This document shows positions 52,083 through 60,574 of a DNA stretch of 64,000 bases, piece after piece. The stretch comes from Nostocales cyanobacterium HT-58-2 (GTDB taxonomy: Bacteria; Cyanobacteriota; Cyanobacteriia; Cyanobacteriales; Nostocaceae): the NCBI GenBank assembly GCA_002163975.1, contig CP019636.1, positions 4,777,501 through 4,841,500 on the forward strand, read 5' to 3'. The notes beneath the pieces were generated by a model. It was not told the origin of the DNA. It made no database searches and saw only the letters and a program-made list of their open reading frames with translations. Every line of letters begins with the position of its first letter. The stretch's first letter is position 1. Both the position numbers and the translations under genes were made by a program.

Positions 52083-54710
52083 ATGGCAAAAAAACAACCT
52101 GGATTTTTTTATAGATTCACATCTTGCACCAGTTTAAAGGGTAGGCAAAACACCTATCCTACACAACAGAGGTGGGGTTTTGCGAAGAACTTGATATTAG
52201 GCATGATTCTCGCTTTTATCCTCGGATTCGACCAGGTTGTCGCTCTTCCTCCTACTCCGTCCTCTCCCTCTCTCCTAATTCAACAAGGTAAAGAACTTTA
52301 CCAAGCATCACGATTCGCTGAAGCTGTCACTCTTTGGCAACAAGCACTCAACTCAGAAAAAGCTCAAGGGAACTTATTAACACAAGCAATGCTGCTGAAT
52401 CATCTTTCCCTGGCTTATCAACAATTAGGACAATGGCAACAAGCACAAGAAGCAATTAGCTCAAGTCTCAAACTCATTCAAAATTCAAGTCGAGAAGCAA
52501 GTCATAGCATCTCTACGCAACTTATCTTTGCTCAAGCACTCAATACTCAAGGCAGTTTACAATTAGCGCAAGGTCAACCAGAACAAGCTTTGCACACTTG
52601 GCAACAAGCAACAGCCGCCTATACAGAAGCGGGTTCTATTCCCGGTAAAGTCGGGAGTTTGGTGAATCAAGCTCAGGCTCAACAAGCTTTAGGTCTGTAT
52701 CTCCAAGCTCGTAAAACATTGAGAGCGGTAGAACAAGCGCTCTCTAGTCAACCAGATCAGCAACTGAAAATGACAGGATTACGTAGCCTGGGCAATATTC
52801 TGAGACTTGTGGGCGATTTGAACGATTCTCGCCGAGTTTTACTGCAAAGCTTAATCGTGACACAAGGCGCTGGTTCTGCTTTCAAGCAACATCTCAGCCC
52901 TACCTTTTTAAGCTTGGGTAACACTGCCCGCGCTCAAGGAGATACGCAAGCTGCGTTAACATACTACCAGCAAGCAGTAACAACAGATCTTAGTGGAATT
53001 ACGCAGCTTCAAGCAGAAATAAATCAACTCAGTTTATTAATAGAAACTCAGCAACAGACACAGGCTGAAAATTTATGGAAGCAAATCTTACCTAAATTGA
53101 CTGAGCTTTCATCCAGCAGAGTCGTCATTTATGCCCGGATTCACTTTGCCCAAAGTCTGATGAAATTGGGAAGTGGGAAAAAAATTGAATCTGCAAAAAT
53201 ACTTGCCACAGCAGTTCAACAAGCTAAAAGCTTAGGCGATCAACAAGCAGAATCCTACGCTTTGGGTTATCTGGGAAGACTGTATGAAAAAAATCAGCAA
53301 TGGTTACAAGCTCAAACTTTAACACAGCAAGCTTTGCAACTAGCACAAGCCATAAATGCCTCTGATATTGCTTATCAGTGGCAATGGCAGCTAGGACGAA
53401 TCTTGAAAGCGCAGGGGGCAATCAAGCCAGCAACTGCTGCTTACCAAGTTGCCTTTACAACACTTAAGTCTGTGCGTAGTGATTTGGTAGCAATTAGCTC
53501 TGATATCCAATTCTCATTTCGTGAAAATGTAGAGCCTGTCTATCGTGAGTATGTTGAGTTGCTTCTTTCTCCGAGGGAAAAGACACAACTCAGCCAGGAT
53601 AATCTCAAACAAGCCCGCCAAGTGATTGAATCTTTACAATTGGCGGAGTTAGACAACTTTTTTCGCTCAGCCTGTCTGCAAGAACAGATAGTACCAGTCG
53701 AGCAAATAGAGCGATCGCAAGCCGCAGTCATTTATCCCATCATCCTCAAAGACAAACTTGAAGTGATTGTAAGTTTGCCTCAGCAAGAACTGCGCCACTA
53801 CATCGCTAAAGTCTCCCAAAGCCAAGTAGAACAGGTTCTAGAAGAACTGCGGCAGAATTTGGAAAAACCTTACACAACACCAGAGGGGAAATCGCTAGCA
53901 CAAACAGTTTACAGCTGGTTGATTCGCCCTGTGGAAGCAGAACTCTCTCAAAATCAGGTCAAAACACTGGTATTTGTCTTGGATGGTGGTCTGCGAAATC
54001 TGCCGATGGCTGCCTTATATGATGGTAAACAGTATTTGGTAGAGAAATATAGTATTGCGCTGACACCAGGACTGGAACTGTTAGGTCCAAAGCCTCTCAA
54101 CCAAACCAAGCTAAAAACCTTAGTTGCTGGACTGACAGAAGCACGACATGGATTTAGTTCCTTACCGAATGTTAATGATGAAGTAGAGGCAGTGAAATCT
54201 GAAATACCCAGCCAAATACTGCTGAATCAGACATTTACTAGTTCAGCATTACGTCAGCAGGTTGATACACGTCCCTTTTCTGTTGTACATTTGGCAACTC
54301 ACGGTCAGTTTAGCTCAAATGCCGATGAAACCTTCGTGCTGGCTTGGGATAAACCAGTGAAAGTCAACGAGTTAAAAGATTTGCTACAGAGTAGAGAGCT
54401 GATTCGACCGGAACCAATAGAATTACTCGTTCTAAGTGCCTGTGAAACAGCCGCAGGAGATCAACGAGCTGCACTGGGACTTGCTGGAATTGCAGTACGT
54501 TCAGGTGCGCGCAGTACCCTAGCTTCGCTGTGGAGTTTGGATGATGCATCCGGCGCTCAATTAGTCAGTCGCTTTTACCACGAGTTAGCCAAAAAAAATA
54601 TGACAAAAGCGGAAGCACTGCGACAGGCGCAACTCTCACTGTTACAAGATCCAGATTATCGACATCCCATACATTGGGCACCTTATGTTTTGCTCGGAAA
54701 TTGGTTGTAG
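52083..54710 (+). CDS. TPR-CHAT protein (caspase-like peptidase family)
   Basis: An 875-residue protein: a hydrophobic segment at about 35-55, many TPR units (about 60-480), a helical linker, and a C-terminal CHAT domain (about 560-875). The caspase-type dyad is present as H740 in LATHGQFSS and C787 in VLSACETAAGD, followed by the family's GARSTLASLWSLDD and HPIHWAPYVLLGNW. CHAT domains are separase/caspase-like proteases. Coupling with the TpsA-like gene one base upstream suggests the hemagglutinin and CHAT protein act together. Substrate unknown. Confidence 0.93.
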   Translation: MAKKQPGFFYRFTSCTSLKGRQNTYPTQQRWGFAKNLILGMILAFILGFDQVVALPPTPSSPSLLIQQGKELYQASRFAEAVTLWQQALNSEKAQGNLLTQAMLLNHLSLAYQQLGQWQQAQEAISSSLKLIQNSSREASHSISTQLIFAQALNTQGSLQLAQGQPEQALHTWQQATAAYTEAGSIPGKVGSLVNQAQAQQALGLYLQARKTLRAVEQALSSQPDQQLKMTGLRSLGNILRLVGDLNDSRRVLLQSLIVTQGAGSAFKQHLSPTFLSLGNTARAQGDTQAALTYYQQAVTTDLSGITQLQAEINQLSLLIETQQQTQAENLWKQILPKLTELSSSRVVIYARIHFAQSLMKLGSGKKIESAKILATAVQQAKSLGDQQAESYALGYLGRLYEKNQQWLQAQTLTQQALQLAQAINASDIAYQWQWQLGRILKAQGAIKPATAAYQVAFTTLKSVRSDLVAISSDIQFSFRENVEPVYREYVELLLSPREKTQLSQDNLKQARQVIESLQLAELDNFFRSACLQEQIVPVEQIERSQAAVIYPIILKDKLEVIVSLPQQELRHYIAKVSQSQVEQVLEELRQNLEKPYTTPEGKSLAQTVYSWLIRPVEAELSQNQVKTLVFVLDGGLRNLPMAALYDGKQYLVEKYSIALTPGLELLGPKPLNQTKLKTLVAGLTEARHGFSSLPNVNDEVEAVKSEIPSQILLNQTFTSSALRQQVDTRPFSVVHLATHGQFSSNADETFVLAWDKPVKVNELKDLLQSRELIRPEPIELLVLSACETAAGDQRAALGLAGIAVRSGARSTLASLWSLDDASGAQLVSRFYHELAKKNMTKAEALRQAQLSLLQDPDYRHPIHWAPYVLLGNWL

Positions 54711-54752
54711 TGATTGCCAATTTTGGTACTCATACTAAGTTGCATTCAAAAA

Positions 54753-54809
54753 CCTCACCCCGCCCTCCGGGCACCCCTCTCCTTAGCAAGGAGAGGGGCG
54801 GGGGTGAGG
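54753..54809. terminator. large GC-rich stem-loop after the CHAT gene
   Basis: CCTCACCCCGCC (54753-54764) pairs with the run GGCGGGGGTGAGG (54797-54809); an inner hairpin CTCTCCTT/AAGGAGAG is nested. A frequent cyanobacterial repeat that probably also ends the hemagglutinin-CHAT transcript. Confidence 0.65.
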
Positions 54810-54866
54810 TGACACCTATGAACGCAACTCGGTATCAAAAAAATTTCTTCCCATACTTTTATCTGA

Positions 54867-54920
54867 GTGCATAAATCTCAAAAGTGCAACGTGTAACTCT
54901 ATGAAGGATTGACTGAGTTA
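54867..54920 (+). repeat. upstream repeat, copy 1 (partner 55668-55721)
   Basis: GTGCATAAA then a short variable piece, CAACGTGTAACT, GAAGG and TTGA(C/T)TGAGTTAC are shared in order with 55668-55721. Each copy lies upstream of a small gene (55002 and 55791), so it may be a shared promoter/leader. Confidence 0.65.
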
Positions 54921-55001
54921 CTAACAACCAAGAAAATGCATCAGTTCTTCAACATTAATCGCCAAGTTTTACAACGCAATCTCAACAAAGGAGCTTCAAT
55001 T

Positions 55002-55484
55002 ATGTCTGCTATACAAAATTCTCAATCTCGCCGCAAATCGCTGCTGTCAGTTCTTACACTACCGAAGGCGATCGCTTTCTTATTCTTAACACCTTTATTT
55101 GCACAGCCATTGTCGGCTCAAGCTTTGCCAACTAAGCAAAGCATGCAAGTTGCTATGAATGATTGCATCACGTTTATAAGCACAGCTACTAATACCTATA
55201 CTATAAATGTTTGTCAGAAAGCAGATAAAAAAGCTGAGATGGTTTTACAAAACCTCAAAACTGGTGAGAAGTTCACTTTACCTGCTGTGCAAGAGGATGA
55301 AAGCGGTAACGTATTTCGTGCTAATTTAAAACAACGCAAAGGATTTAATACTATACATACTCTCTATTTTCTGAGATTACCAAACAAACAGTTTGTTATT
55401 AGAAAAATGATTGATTTACCCGGACACACTAACGTCAAACCATTAGAGGAAGTTGAAGTGTTAAAAGGTATATTAATGTCTTAA
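55002..55484 (+). CDS. small secreted hypothetical protein
   Basis: A 160-residue protein starting at an ATG with ribosome site AAAGGAG (54987-54993); a longer frame from 54909 begins with TTG. Signal peptide: basic start, hydrophobic core (about residues 18-35), cleavage near AQPLSAQA. The mature part (about 118 residues) is unrecognised, with two Cys and a strand-rich tail. It is convergent with nothing and shares its upstream region with the peptidoglycan-binding gene. Confidence 0.65.
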   Translation: MSAIQNSQSRRKSLLSVLTLPKAIAFLFLTPLFAQPLSAQALPTKQSMQVAMNDCITFISTATNTYTINVCQKADKKAEMVLQNLKTGEKFTLPAVQEDESGNVFRANLKQRKGFNTIHTLYFLRLPNKQFVIRKMIDLPGHTNVKPLEEVEVLKGILMS

Positions 55485-55529
55485 AAATAACACTAATTCT
55501 GATTTAAATATAGTTCTAGCTAAAACTGC

Positions 55530-55570
55530 AACGCTCTAATATGTCTATATACGGCATATTGAGCGTTTTT
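55530..55570 (+). terminator. Rho-independent terminator
   Basis: AACGCTC then AATATG pairs with CATATT and GAGCGTT (one bulge) followed by a T-run. It ends the transcript of the small secreted gene. Confidence 0.75.
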
Positions 55571-55667
55571 CATATCTTTGTACTGTACGAAAATTACCCT
55601 AGAAATTAATAGACATAATTTGCAGAAGTTGATGGAATATATAAATTGAAAAAATGCTGCGATTTGG

Positions 55668-55721
55668 GTGCATAAACCTTCAAAGTACAACGTGTAACTA
55701 TGTGAAGGGTTGATTGAGTTA
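55668..55721 (+). repeat. upstream repeat, copy 2 (partner 54867-54920)
   Basis: Same order of blocks as copy 1: GTGCATAAA, CAACGTGTAACT, GAAGG and TTGATTGAGTTAC, 801 bp further on. It is followed by a short leader and the gene at 55791. Confidence 0.65.
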
Positions 55722-55790
55722 CCCAAAATCAAAGAACGACATCACTCGTACTAAATGAACATCAAAACAAATTTATCGGAGAATCAAATC

Positions 55791-56057
55791 ATGCAATCAA
55801 TAAATGCTAATAAATTACCCGCTTGTTCTTCTTTACCAGTTCTACGCCGTAACGATAATGCTCCTCCTTCTCAGGATGTTAAATTCCTACAACAACTTTT
55901 AAATCGTTATAATTTTTCTTTAAAAGTTGACGGTTATTTCGGGAAGAAAACAGAGGATGCTGTCAAAGACTATCAAGGTAGAAGTGAAGACCCTTCGTTC
56001 CGTGCGGATGGAATTGTTGGTCCTCTAACCTGGGAATTTTTAGGAGCTTGTAAGTAA
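55791..56057 (+). CDS. peptidoglycan-binding domain 1 protein
   Basis: An 88-residue protein that is essentially one PG-binding-1 domain: VKFLQQLLNRYNFSLKVDGYFG, KTEDAVKDYQ, GIVGPLTWEFLG. The ATG at 55791 has GGAGAAT upstream; an alternative ATG lies at 55755. No signal peptide is seen, unusual for a cell-wall domain, so it may be a toxin/lysis-partner or be exported another way. It shares its upstream region with the secreted gene before it. Confidence 0.8.
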   Translation: MQSINANKLPACSSLPVLRRNDNAPPSQDVKFLQQLLNRYNFSLKVDGYFGKKTEDAVKDYQGRSEDPSFRADGIVGPLTWEFLGACK

Positions 56058-56145
56058 ATTAATATAGCAGTTTCATTTGAATCAAATGTACCAACATGAT
56101 GATACCTAGCAATCCTATTTGATTTGTGAAAACTTAATTTTGTAG

Positions 56146-56178
56146 AACCCTGGTATCTTCAAAATACCGGGGTTCTTT
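56146..56178 (+). terminator. terminator of the PG-binding gene
   Basis: AACCCTGGTAT (56146-56156) pairs with ATACCGGGGTT (56164-56174, one mismatch) followed by CTTT. Confidence 0.65.
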
Positions 56179-56437
56179 ACATTTGAATGAAGTACAAATT
56201 TATCTGTGTACATCTGTGGAAAGTCTGAGCGGAGGTGAGACAGCAAGCAATTCGCAGGAGGGTTCTCCTCCGAACAGAGCTTTCCAAGACAGTGTTTACC
56301 TGTGGTTTATTATTTCTTTGTGTATTCTACCCAATTGCAAACAGCTATATTTGTAGGTTAGGCGAGATGTCCAATTAACGCCATAATATTTTGTAGATTT
56401 ATAATATTAATATTATATTATTAGATATATTAATTAC
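56179..56437. other. intergenic, dispersed repeat
   Basis: Between convergent genes. GGAAAGTCTGAGCGGAG near 56218 pairs imperfectly with CTCCGAACAGAGCTTTCC near 56267, a repeat-type hairpin. No gene is seen. Confidence 0.4.
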
Positions 56438-56469
56438 TGAAAAACCTGGTTTCTCAAATAAACCAGGTT
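56438..56469 (-). terminator. terminator for the minus-strand BamE-like gene
   Basis: On the minus strand AACCTGGTTT (56460-56469) pairs with its complement at 56443-56452 and is followed by TTTTTC, 33 bp after the stop of the gene at 56502. Confidence 0.75.
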
Positions 56470-56501
56470 CATAAATTATATATTCTCTAGTTTAGAAATT
56501 T

Positions 56502-57050
56502 CTACACAAGAACATCTAAGCAAGTAATTTCTGTTATCTTACCATTTTTAACAGTAAACATAAAACTTGTGGGACTGGGTTGGGAAATACCGTAGTTGAA
56601 ATAAGTGACATTACCATTTTTAGACATCTCAATCTTTCCATATGTTTGCATCAATTTTTCTTGGCTATCACCTATTTTTATTCCATTTGGTGTGGCATAT
56701 TTAGAACTGTTAGCTTTAATTTGATAGACTCTAAAGCTACCTGGTTGAGAATCTTCACCTAAATCAACTGTAATCCCTGAATATTCCAGAGTACGAGTTT
56801 TACCAACAGCGCCAAGGAAGCCATTTGTGACCTTTACGGGTTTCCCTAAGATGTGTCTTACTTGTTGTTCAGACATAGAAAGTTTTACACCTCCTACTCC
56901 AATACGTTCGTAACTTATTTTTGTTGATTGATTAGTATTTTGAGAAATTTGATAATTAGCAGTGGGAGTGGTAGCAATTGCTGGACTATATGTGTAATTA
57001 GCAAAGGGGATAATCACAGTGGCAAATGTGAAAGAAATGACTTTTAACAT
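56502..57050 (-). CDS. secreted BamE/SmpA-like domain protein
   Basis: A 182-residue exported protein with a signal peptide (hydrophobic 4-25). Two SmpA/OmlA-like units are suggested: GVKLSMSEQQVRHILGKPVKV (about 53-73) and GIKIGDSQEKLMQTYGKIE (about 123-141). The fold is found in small outer-membrane-associated proteins including BamE, but this is not the BamE orthologue by length or lipobox. Envelope role inferred. Confidence 0.75.
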   Translation of the reverse strand: MLKVISFTFATVIIPFANYTYSPAIATTPTANYQISQNTNQSTKISYERIGVGGVKLSMSEQQVRHILGKPVKVTNGFLGAVGKTRTLEYSGITVDLGEDSQPGSFRVYQIKANSSKYATPNGIKIGDSQEKLMQTYGKIEMSKNGNVTYFNYGISQPSPTSFMFTVKNGKITEITCLDVLV

Positions 57051-57160
57051 AATGAGAATCTTGATTGGTATTGTTTACTGATTATTTACACGGTTAGCTT
57101 TGTCAAAATATGCAATCTACCACCAAGATTTTCCAAAATTTTTCTCAAAATGAGGATGTC

Positions 57161-57264
57161 ATACCATTTCACGAAATTCTTGATACAAATCACTTTTCTT
57201 GCTTCCCCTGCTTCCCCTGCTCCCGAAGCTTGCCATCTGTATCAATCTTAAGGTGAAACGGTAT
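57161..57264. mobile_element. MITE-like element at the end of the DUF928 gene
   Basis: About 104 bp with imperfect terminal inverted repeats of roughly 30 bp: ATACCATTTCAC ... TTGATACAAAT at 57161-57190 and the complement of ATACCGTTTCACC ... TTGATACAGAT at 57235-57264. The core is the C/T-rich GCTTCCCCTGCTTCCCCTGC. It encodes nothing. Its right tip supplies or touches the DUF928 TGA stop. Confidence 0.7.
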
Positions 57265-58067
57265 CATTCCTTAAGTTGGCAACAGGGAACAATAGGTGCA
57301 GCAGTCACATGGCTCAAATTAACTTGCTTTAATAAGTCATTCCAAGCCGAGGTCATGGCTGCATCTTTGCGCTGATTGTTTTGGATTTGTTCCCCCAAAG
57401 TAGTGAGAGCATCGTACCAAATGCCATTATTAGCATAGAAAGCTGCACGTTCTATGGGTGTCTTAGCTGTTTGGAGTTGCCGTTGTAGTGTTGGGTTTTG
57501 GGCAATTTGAGTCACTGAACCGCGCACGTAAACCGAAGTTGAGGGCTTATCTGGGTCACAATAAATAGAAAAAGTCCAGTTATATGATTTCCCTTGTTGT
57601 AAAACAACTGTTGGCTTGACTGTCAGGCTCACAATCCCTGCTGGTGTCTCTGGTGGATTAAATTTCGTCTTATATATGTAATTGTCTGCTTCATCCTGTA
57701 GCACAAACTCTACAGGTAATTTGGAAGTTAATTTTTCAGGCACAAAAAACCAAAATTTGGGATTTTGCGATGCTGATTGTCCCCAGACAACCTTTTGTGT
57801 CCCCATCTGAGTTTCGGGGACTAAAGCTGTGAGTGATGCATACTGCTTGCAAAGACCACGGCTACCACCTCCTCGACCTCGTCCACGGGGTGTGCCTGGA
57901 TTACGTGGTCCGCTTGGTGCAGCATAGCGCACCTTTGAACTTGTATTTAAACTTGTAGGCGTGGGTGTTTGAGCCTGTCCATTTTTCAAATAGCTAGGTA
58001 GGCTGGCTATGGTCAAAGTTATTACACAAGTTAGCCTAGCAGTTTGCAACCAGAGTATCTTTTTCAT
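57264..58067 (-). CDS. DUF928 secreted protein
   Basis: A 267-residue exported protein: signal peptide (residues 8-32), an Arg/Gly-rich linker (RGRGRGGGSRG, about 61-71), then the DUF928 domain (CKQYASLTALVPE, WFFVPEKL, SYNWTFSIYCDP). The family is cyanobacterial and of unknown function. It starts 2 bp after the CHAT-CHASE2 gene, so it is the last gene of that operon. Its stop lies at the tip of a MITE-like element. Confidence 0.88.
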   Translation of the reverse strand: MKKILWLQTARLTCVITLTIASLPSYLKNGQAQTPTPTSLNTSSKVRYAAPSGPRNPGTPRGRGRGGGSRGLCKQYASLTALVPETQMGTQKVVWGQSASQNPKFWFFVPEKLTSKLPVEFVLQDEADNYIYKTKFNPPETPAGIVSLTVKPTVVLQQGKSYNWTFSIYCDPDKPSTSVYVRGSVTQIAQNPTLQRQLQTAKTPIERAAFYANNGIWYDALTTLGEQIQNNQRKDAAMTSAWNDLLKQVNLSHVTAAPIVPCCQLKE

Positions 58068-58069
58068 CT

Positions 58070-60469
58070 CTAGAATCTATTAAATTTTTTGATTATATAA
58101 GCAACCTGGGCGCTGGTCACAAATAAGGTCAGTATTGGTGAAATTAAAGGTAAATAGCATCCCAGTACAAGCAAGACAAAGCAGATGCCACTTAATGTTC
58201 CAACTGATATGCTCAAAGTAATAATTAAATAAAAATTTCTGTGAAAACACCAGGCAATGAGACCACCTGTTAAAGACCAAACCCAAATCCAGGAAAATTC
58301 CCCCCATTGAGGCAATGCCCATAACAGGGGTCGCTTATCTAAGGCTGCACTCACAAGCTGGCTGACCATTTGCGCTTGTAGGAAAACCCCTGGTGTGCGT
58401 TGTGCAAAACCACTACCGTAAGGTGTAGACCAATAATCCCCACTCGATGCGGATGTGACTCCAATTAAGACGATTTTGTCTTTAAAGGCACTGGGGTTAA
58501 TTTCTCCAGAGATAATTTGGTTCAGAGTGACTTGTTGAGCAACGTTTCGGGGTGAGGAGCGATAATTTAATAAGAGTTGAAAGCCGTTGGTATCTACAGA
58601 CTGATATCCTAAAGTTGGGCTTTTAAGGCGCTCATAAGTAGTATTGCCTAGTTTGAGCCCTGCTTGCGTAAATTCAGCTGAAATGCCTTGAGCTTTGAGG
58701 TAACGGAAAGCGAGTTGGACATTGAAAGCTTTGTCAGTAACACAAGGTGAAACCAACTCGGGGGATATCTGCAAAAGATGACGACGCAGCACTCCATCAT
58801 TATCTTCAACAAAATCACTAAAACCTAGCCGTGCTACCGGAATTTCTGGTGGGGGTGTGATGCCTGTAGGGTCTTGTTCTACATCGGTGGTTTTGCAGAT
58901 TGCAATGAGGCGATCGCTCTTTTGCATCCGCTTTGCTAATTCTGGTTGACTGGAACTGACAGGAAAATCCCGGTAGATATCTAGACCAATGACCTGTGGT
59001 TGGTATTGTTCTAGTTTTGTTAACAGTAAGTTGAGGTGTTTATCTGATAAGGAACCTTGGCGCGGTTCTGTTCCTTGCGATTGAATATCTTCTTCGGTAA
59101 TGGTTACAATTAATAATCGTGGATCTAAATCTGACTCTGGTCGTGATCGCATTAACAAATCAAATGCCTGCCATTCTAGGGGTTGTATCGTGCCTAATCC
59201 CCGTAAGACTACGAATATTATAGTAATAATTAAGCTACTTATAAAAACTGCTGGCAACTGGCGCGTGTTGGGTTTTGGCAGTTGAATACCCAAACGCCGA
59301 CCGCGCAATTCTTGCCAATTTATCGGTATCTCTGCTGGATTTTGGCAAATGACAGGCAACCAAGTTGCACAAGGGAAATCACCTTCCAAAGATTGTAACT
59401 TTTCCCTTGCCTCTCGGACTGCGGTGTATAAAGATTGCCCGCGAGAAAAAGTCGCAAGAAAGTGTTTCAAAAATTCCTGTGCGACTTTATCTGGCACAGG
59501 TTCTCGCATAACAATCACCTGAGGTAAATGCAAATCGGCTAAATCTCGTGCGAGTCCTAAACCATCACAGGAGTTAAAGATTGCGAGTTTCAAACCTCGA
59601 GCGATCGCTTTTTGTAAACCATACCGCAACTGGTCAATCGTCAGGCTTTCAGTTTGATTAATTTGGATTTGTCCCTTGGACTGACTAGAACTATGTCCTG
59701 CAAAAAAGAGGATGTCCCAACCAGATTCCCATAATTGCTCAGTTAACTGGGCACGGTTAGGTTCAACCAAAAATTTTAATTCGACATTGGGTAATTGCTG
59801 AAGTAACTTTCGGTCTGTTTCAATATTAATCCGTTGGCGATCGCCTAAGTCCTGCGGATAGGCTGCACCAACGCGTAGCGTGTCCGCAGGACTTGGTGGG
59901 CGTTTTGCGCCATCGCCTAAAATTGCCAAAATCTTGACTTTACTTTTAGGGTTTCTAGCAACTGTTTTAATTGAGCGAGTAAACTCGGTTGGACTGAGGG
60001 CAATTTCTGCCTGAGGGTAATCTGTAAAAAAATGCCATAGACACCAAGGCAACTTTAATACTTGATCAGATTGTGCCGTAATCATCAAGCGAATTTCATC
60101 TGTTGGTGTAAGTTGGGTACGGAGTTTCCGATCAATATTCAAAAATGCCGATGCATTTAGCCAATCATTGAGACTAAGTTGTAATTCTTGACTGAGTTTT
60201 TCAAACTCTGCTTGGGAAATATGAGTAACATCTTCTTCCTCAATTTCAAATTCCCCAACTTGTTGACTACGCCAACTCAAACTGGCATATAATGCTGCGT
60301 ATAGCTGCTGCCAAAGTTGATAAAAGCTTTCAAGTTCTGGTGCAGCAGGTAATCCCCCCGTAAATTGCATCGGCGTGGGAGCATCTGCTTGCCAAAGTTG
60401 AGCCACGACTGTCGGAAAACCTTGCTGTAAATTTCCTTTACCTAAATTGAGGACGATTTGTTTACTCAT
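58070..60469 (-). CDS. CHAT-CHASE2 membrane protein
   Basis: A 799-residue protein. Residues 1-375 are a CHAT (caspase-like) domain with H259 in FFAGHSSSQ and C301 in IFNSCDG. A helix near 405-425 leads into a CHASE2 extracytoplasmic sensor (about 430-700: DLLMRSRPESDLDPRLLIV, VIGLDIYRDFP, IVLIGVTSAS). The C-terminus has three membrane helices (about 710-790). CHASE2 senses an unknown external signal; the CHAT domain would respond in the cytoplasm. At residues 193-208 a palindromic repeat is inserted in frame. It is third in the sigma-DUF1822-CHAT-DUF928 operon. Confidence 0.92.
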   Translation of the reverse strand: MSKQIVLNLGKGNLQQGFPTVVAQLWQADAPTPMQFTGGLPAAPELESFYQLWQQLYAALYASLSWRSQQVGEFEIEEEDVTHISQAEFEKLSQELQLSLNDWLNASAFLNIDRKLRTQLTPTDEIRLMITAQSDQVLKLPWCLWHFFTDYPQAEIALSPTEFTRSIKTVARNPKSKVKILAILGDGAKRPPSPADTLRVGAAYPQDLGDRQRINIETDRKLLQQLPNVELKFLVEPNRAQLTEQLWESGWDILFFAGHSSSQSKGQIQINQTESLTIDQLRYGLQKAIARGLKLAIFNSCDGLGLARDLADLHLPQVIVMREPVPDKVAQEFLKHFLATFSRGQSLYTAVREAREKLQSLEGDFPCATWLPVICQNPAEIPINWQELRGRRLGIQLPKPNTRQLPAVFISSLIITIIFVVLRGLGTIQPLEWQAFDLLMRSRPESDLDPRLLIVTITEEDIQSQGTEPRQGSLSDKHLNLLLTKLEQYQPQVIGLDIYRDFPVSSSQPELAKRMQKSDRLIAICKTTDVEQDPTGITPPPEIPVARLGFSDFVEDNDGVLRRHLLQISPELVSPCVTDKAFNVQLAFRYLKAQGISAEFTQAGLKLGNTTYERLKSPTLGYQSVDTNGFQLLLNYRSSPRNVAQQVTLNQIISGEINPSAFKDKIVLIGVTSASSGDYWSTPYGSGFAQRTPGVFLQAQMVSQLVSAALDKRPLLWALPQWGEFSWIWVWSLTGGLIAWCFHRNFYLIITLSISVGTLSGICFVLLVLGCYLPLISPILTLFVTSAQVAYIIKKFNRF
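59848..59893 (-). repeat. palindromic repeat inside the CHAT-CHASE2 gene
   Basis: AGTCCTGCGGA (59848-59858) and its complement (59883-59893) form an 11-bp perfect inverted repeat around a 24-base centre containing CACGCTACGCG on the coding strand. The frame stays open, adding about 15 residues (PSPADTLRVGAAYPQD). Confidence 0.75.
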
Positions 60470-60574
60470 GGCTTATGTTGGGGCAAGATAGCTCTCTTAG
60501 GGCTACAAAGTGTAGTCCTTTTCGACATGGATAATAGATTAAAAATATCTCGGCATAAAACTAGCAGATGTCCT

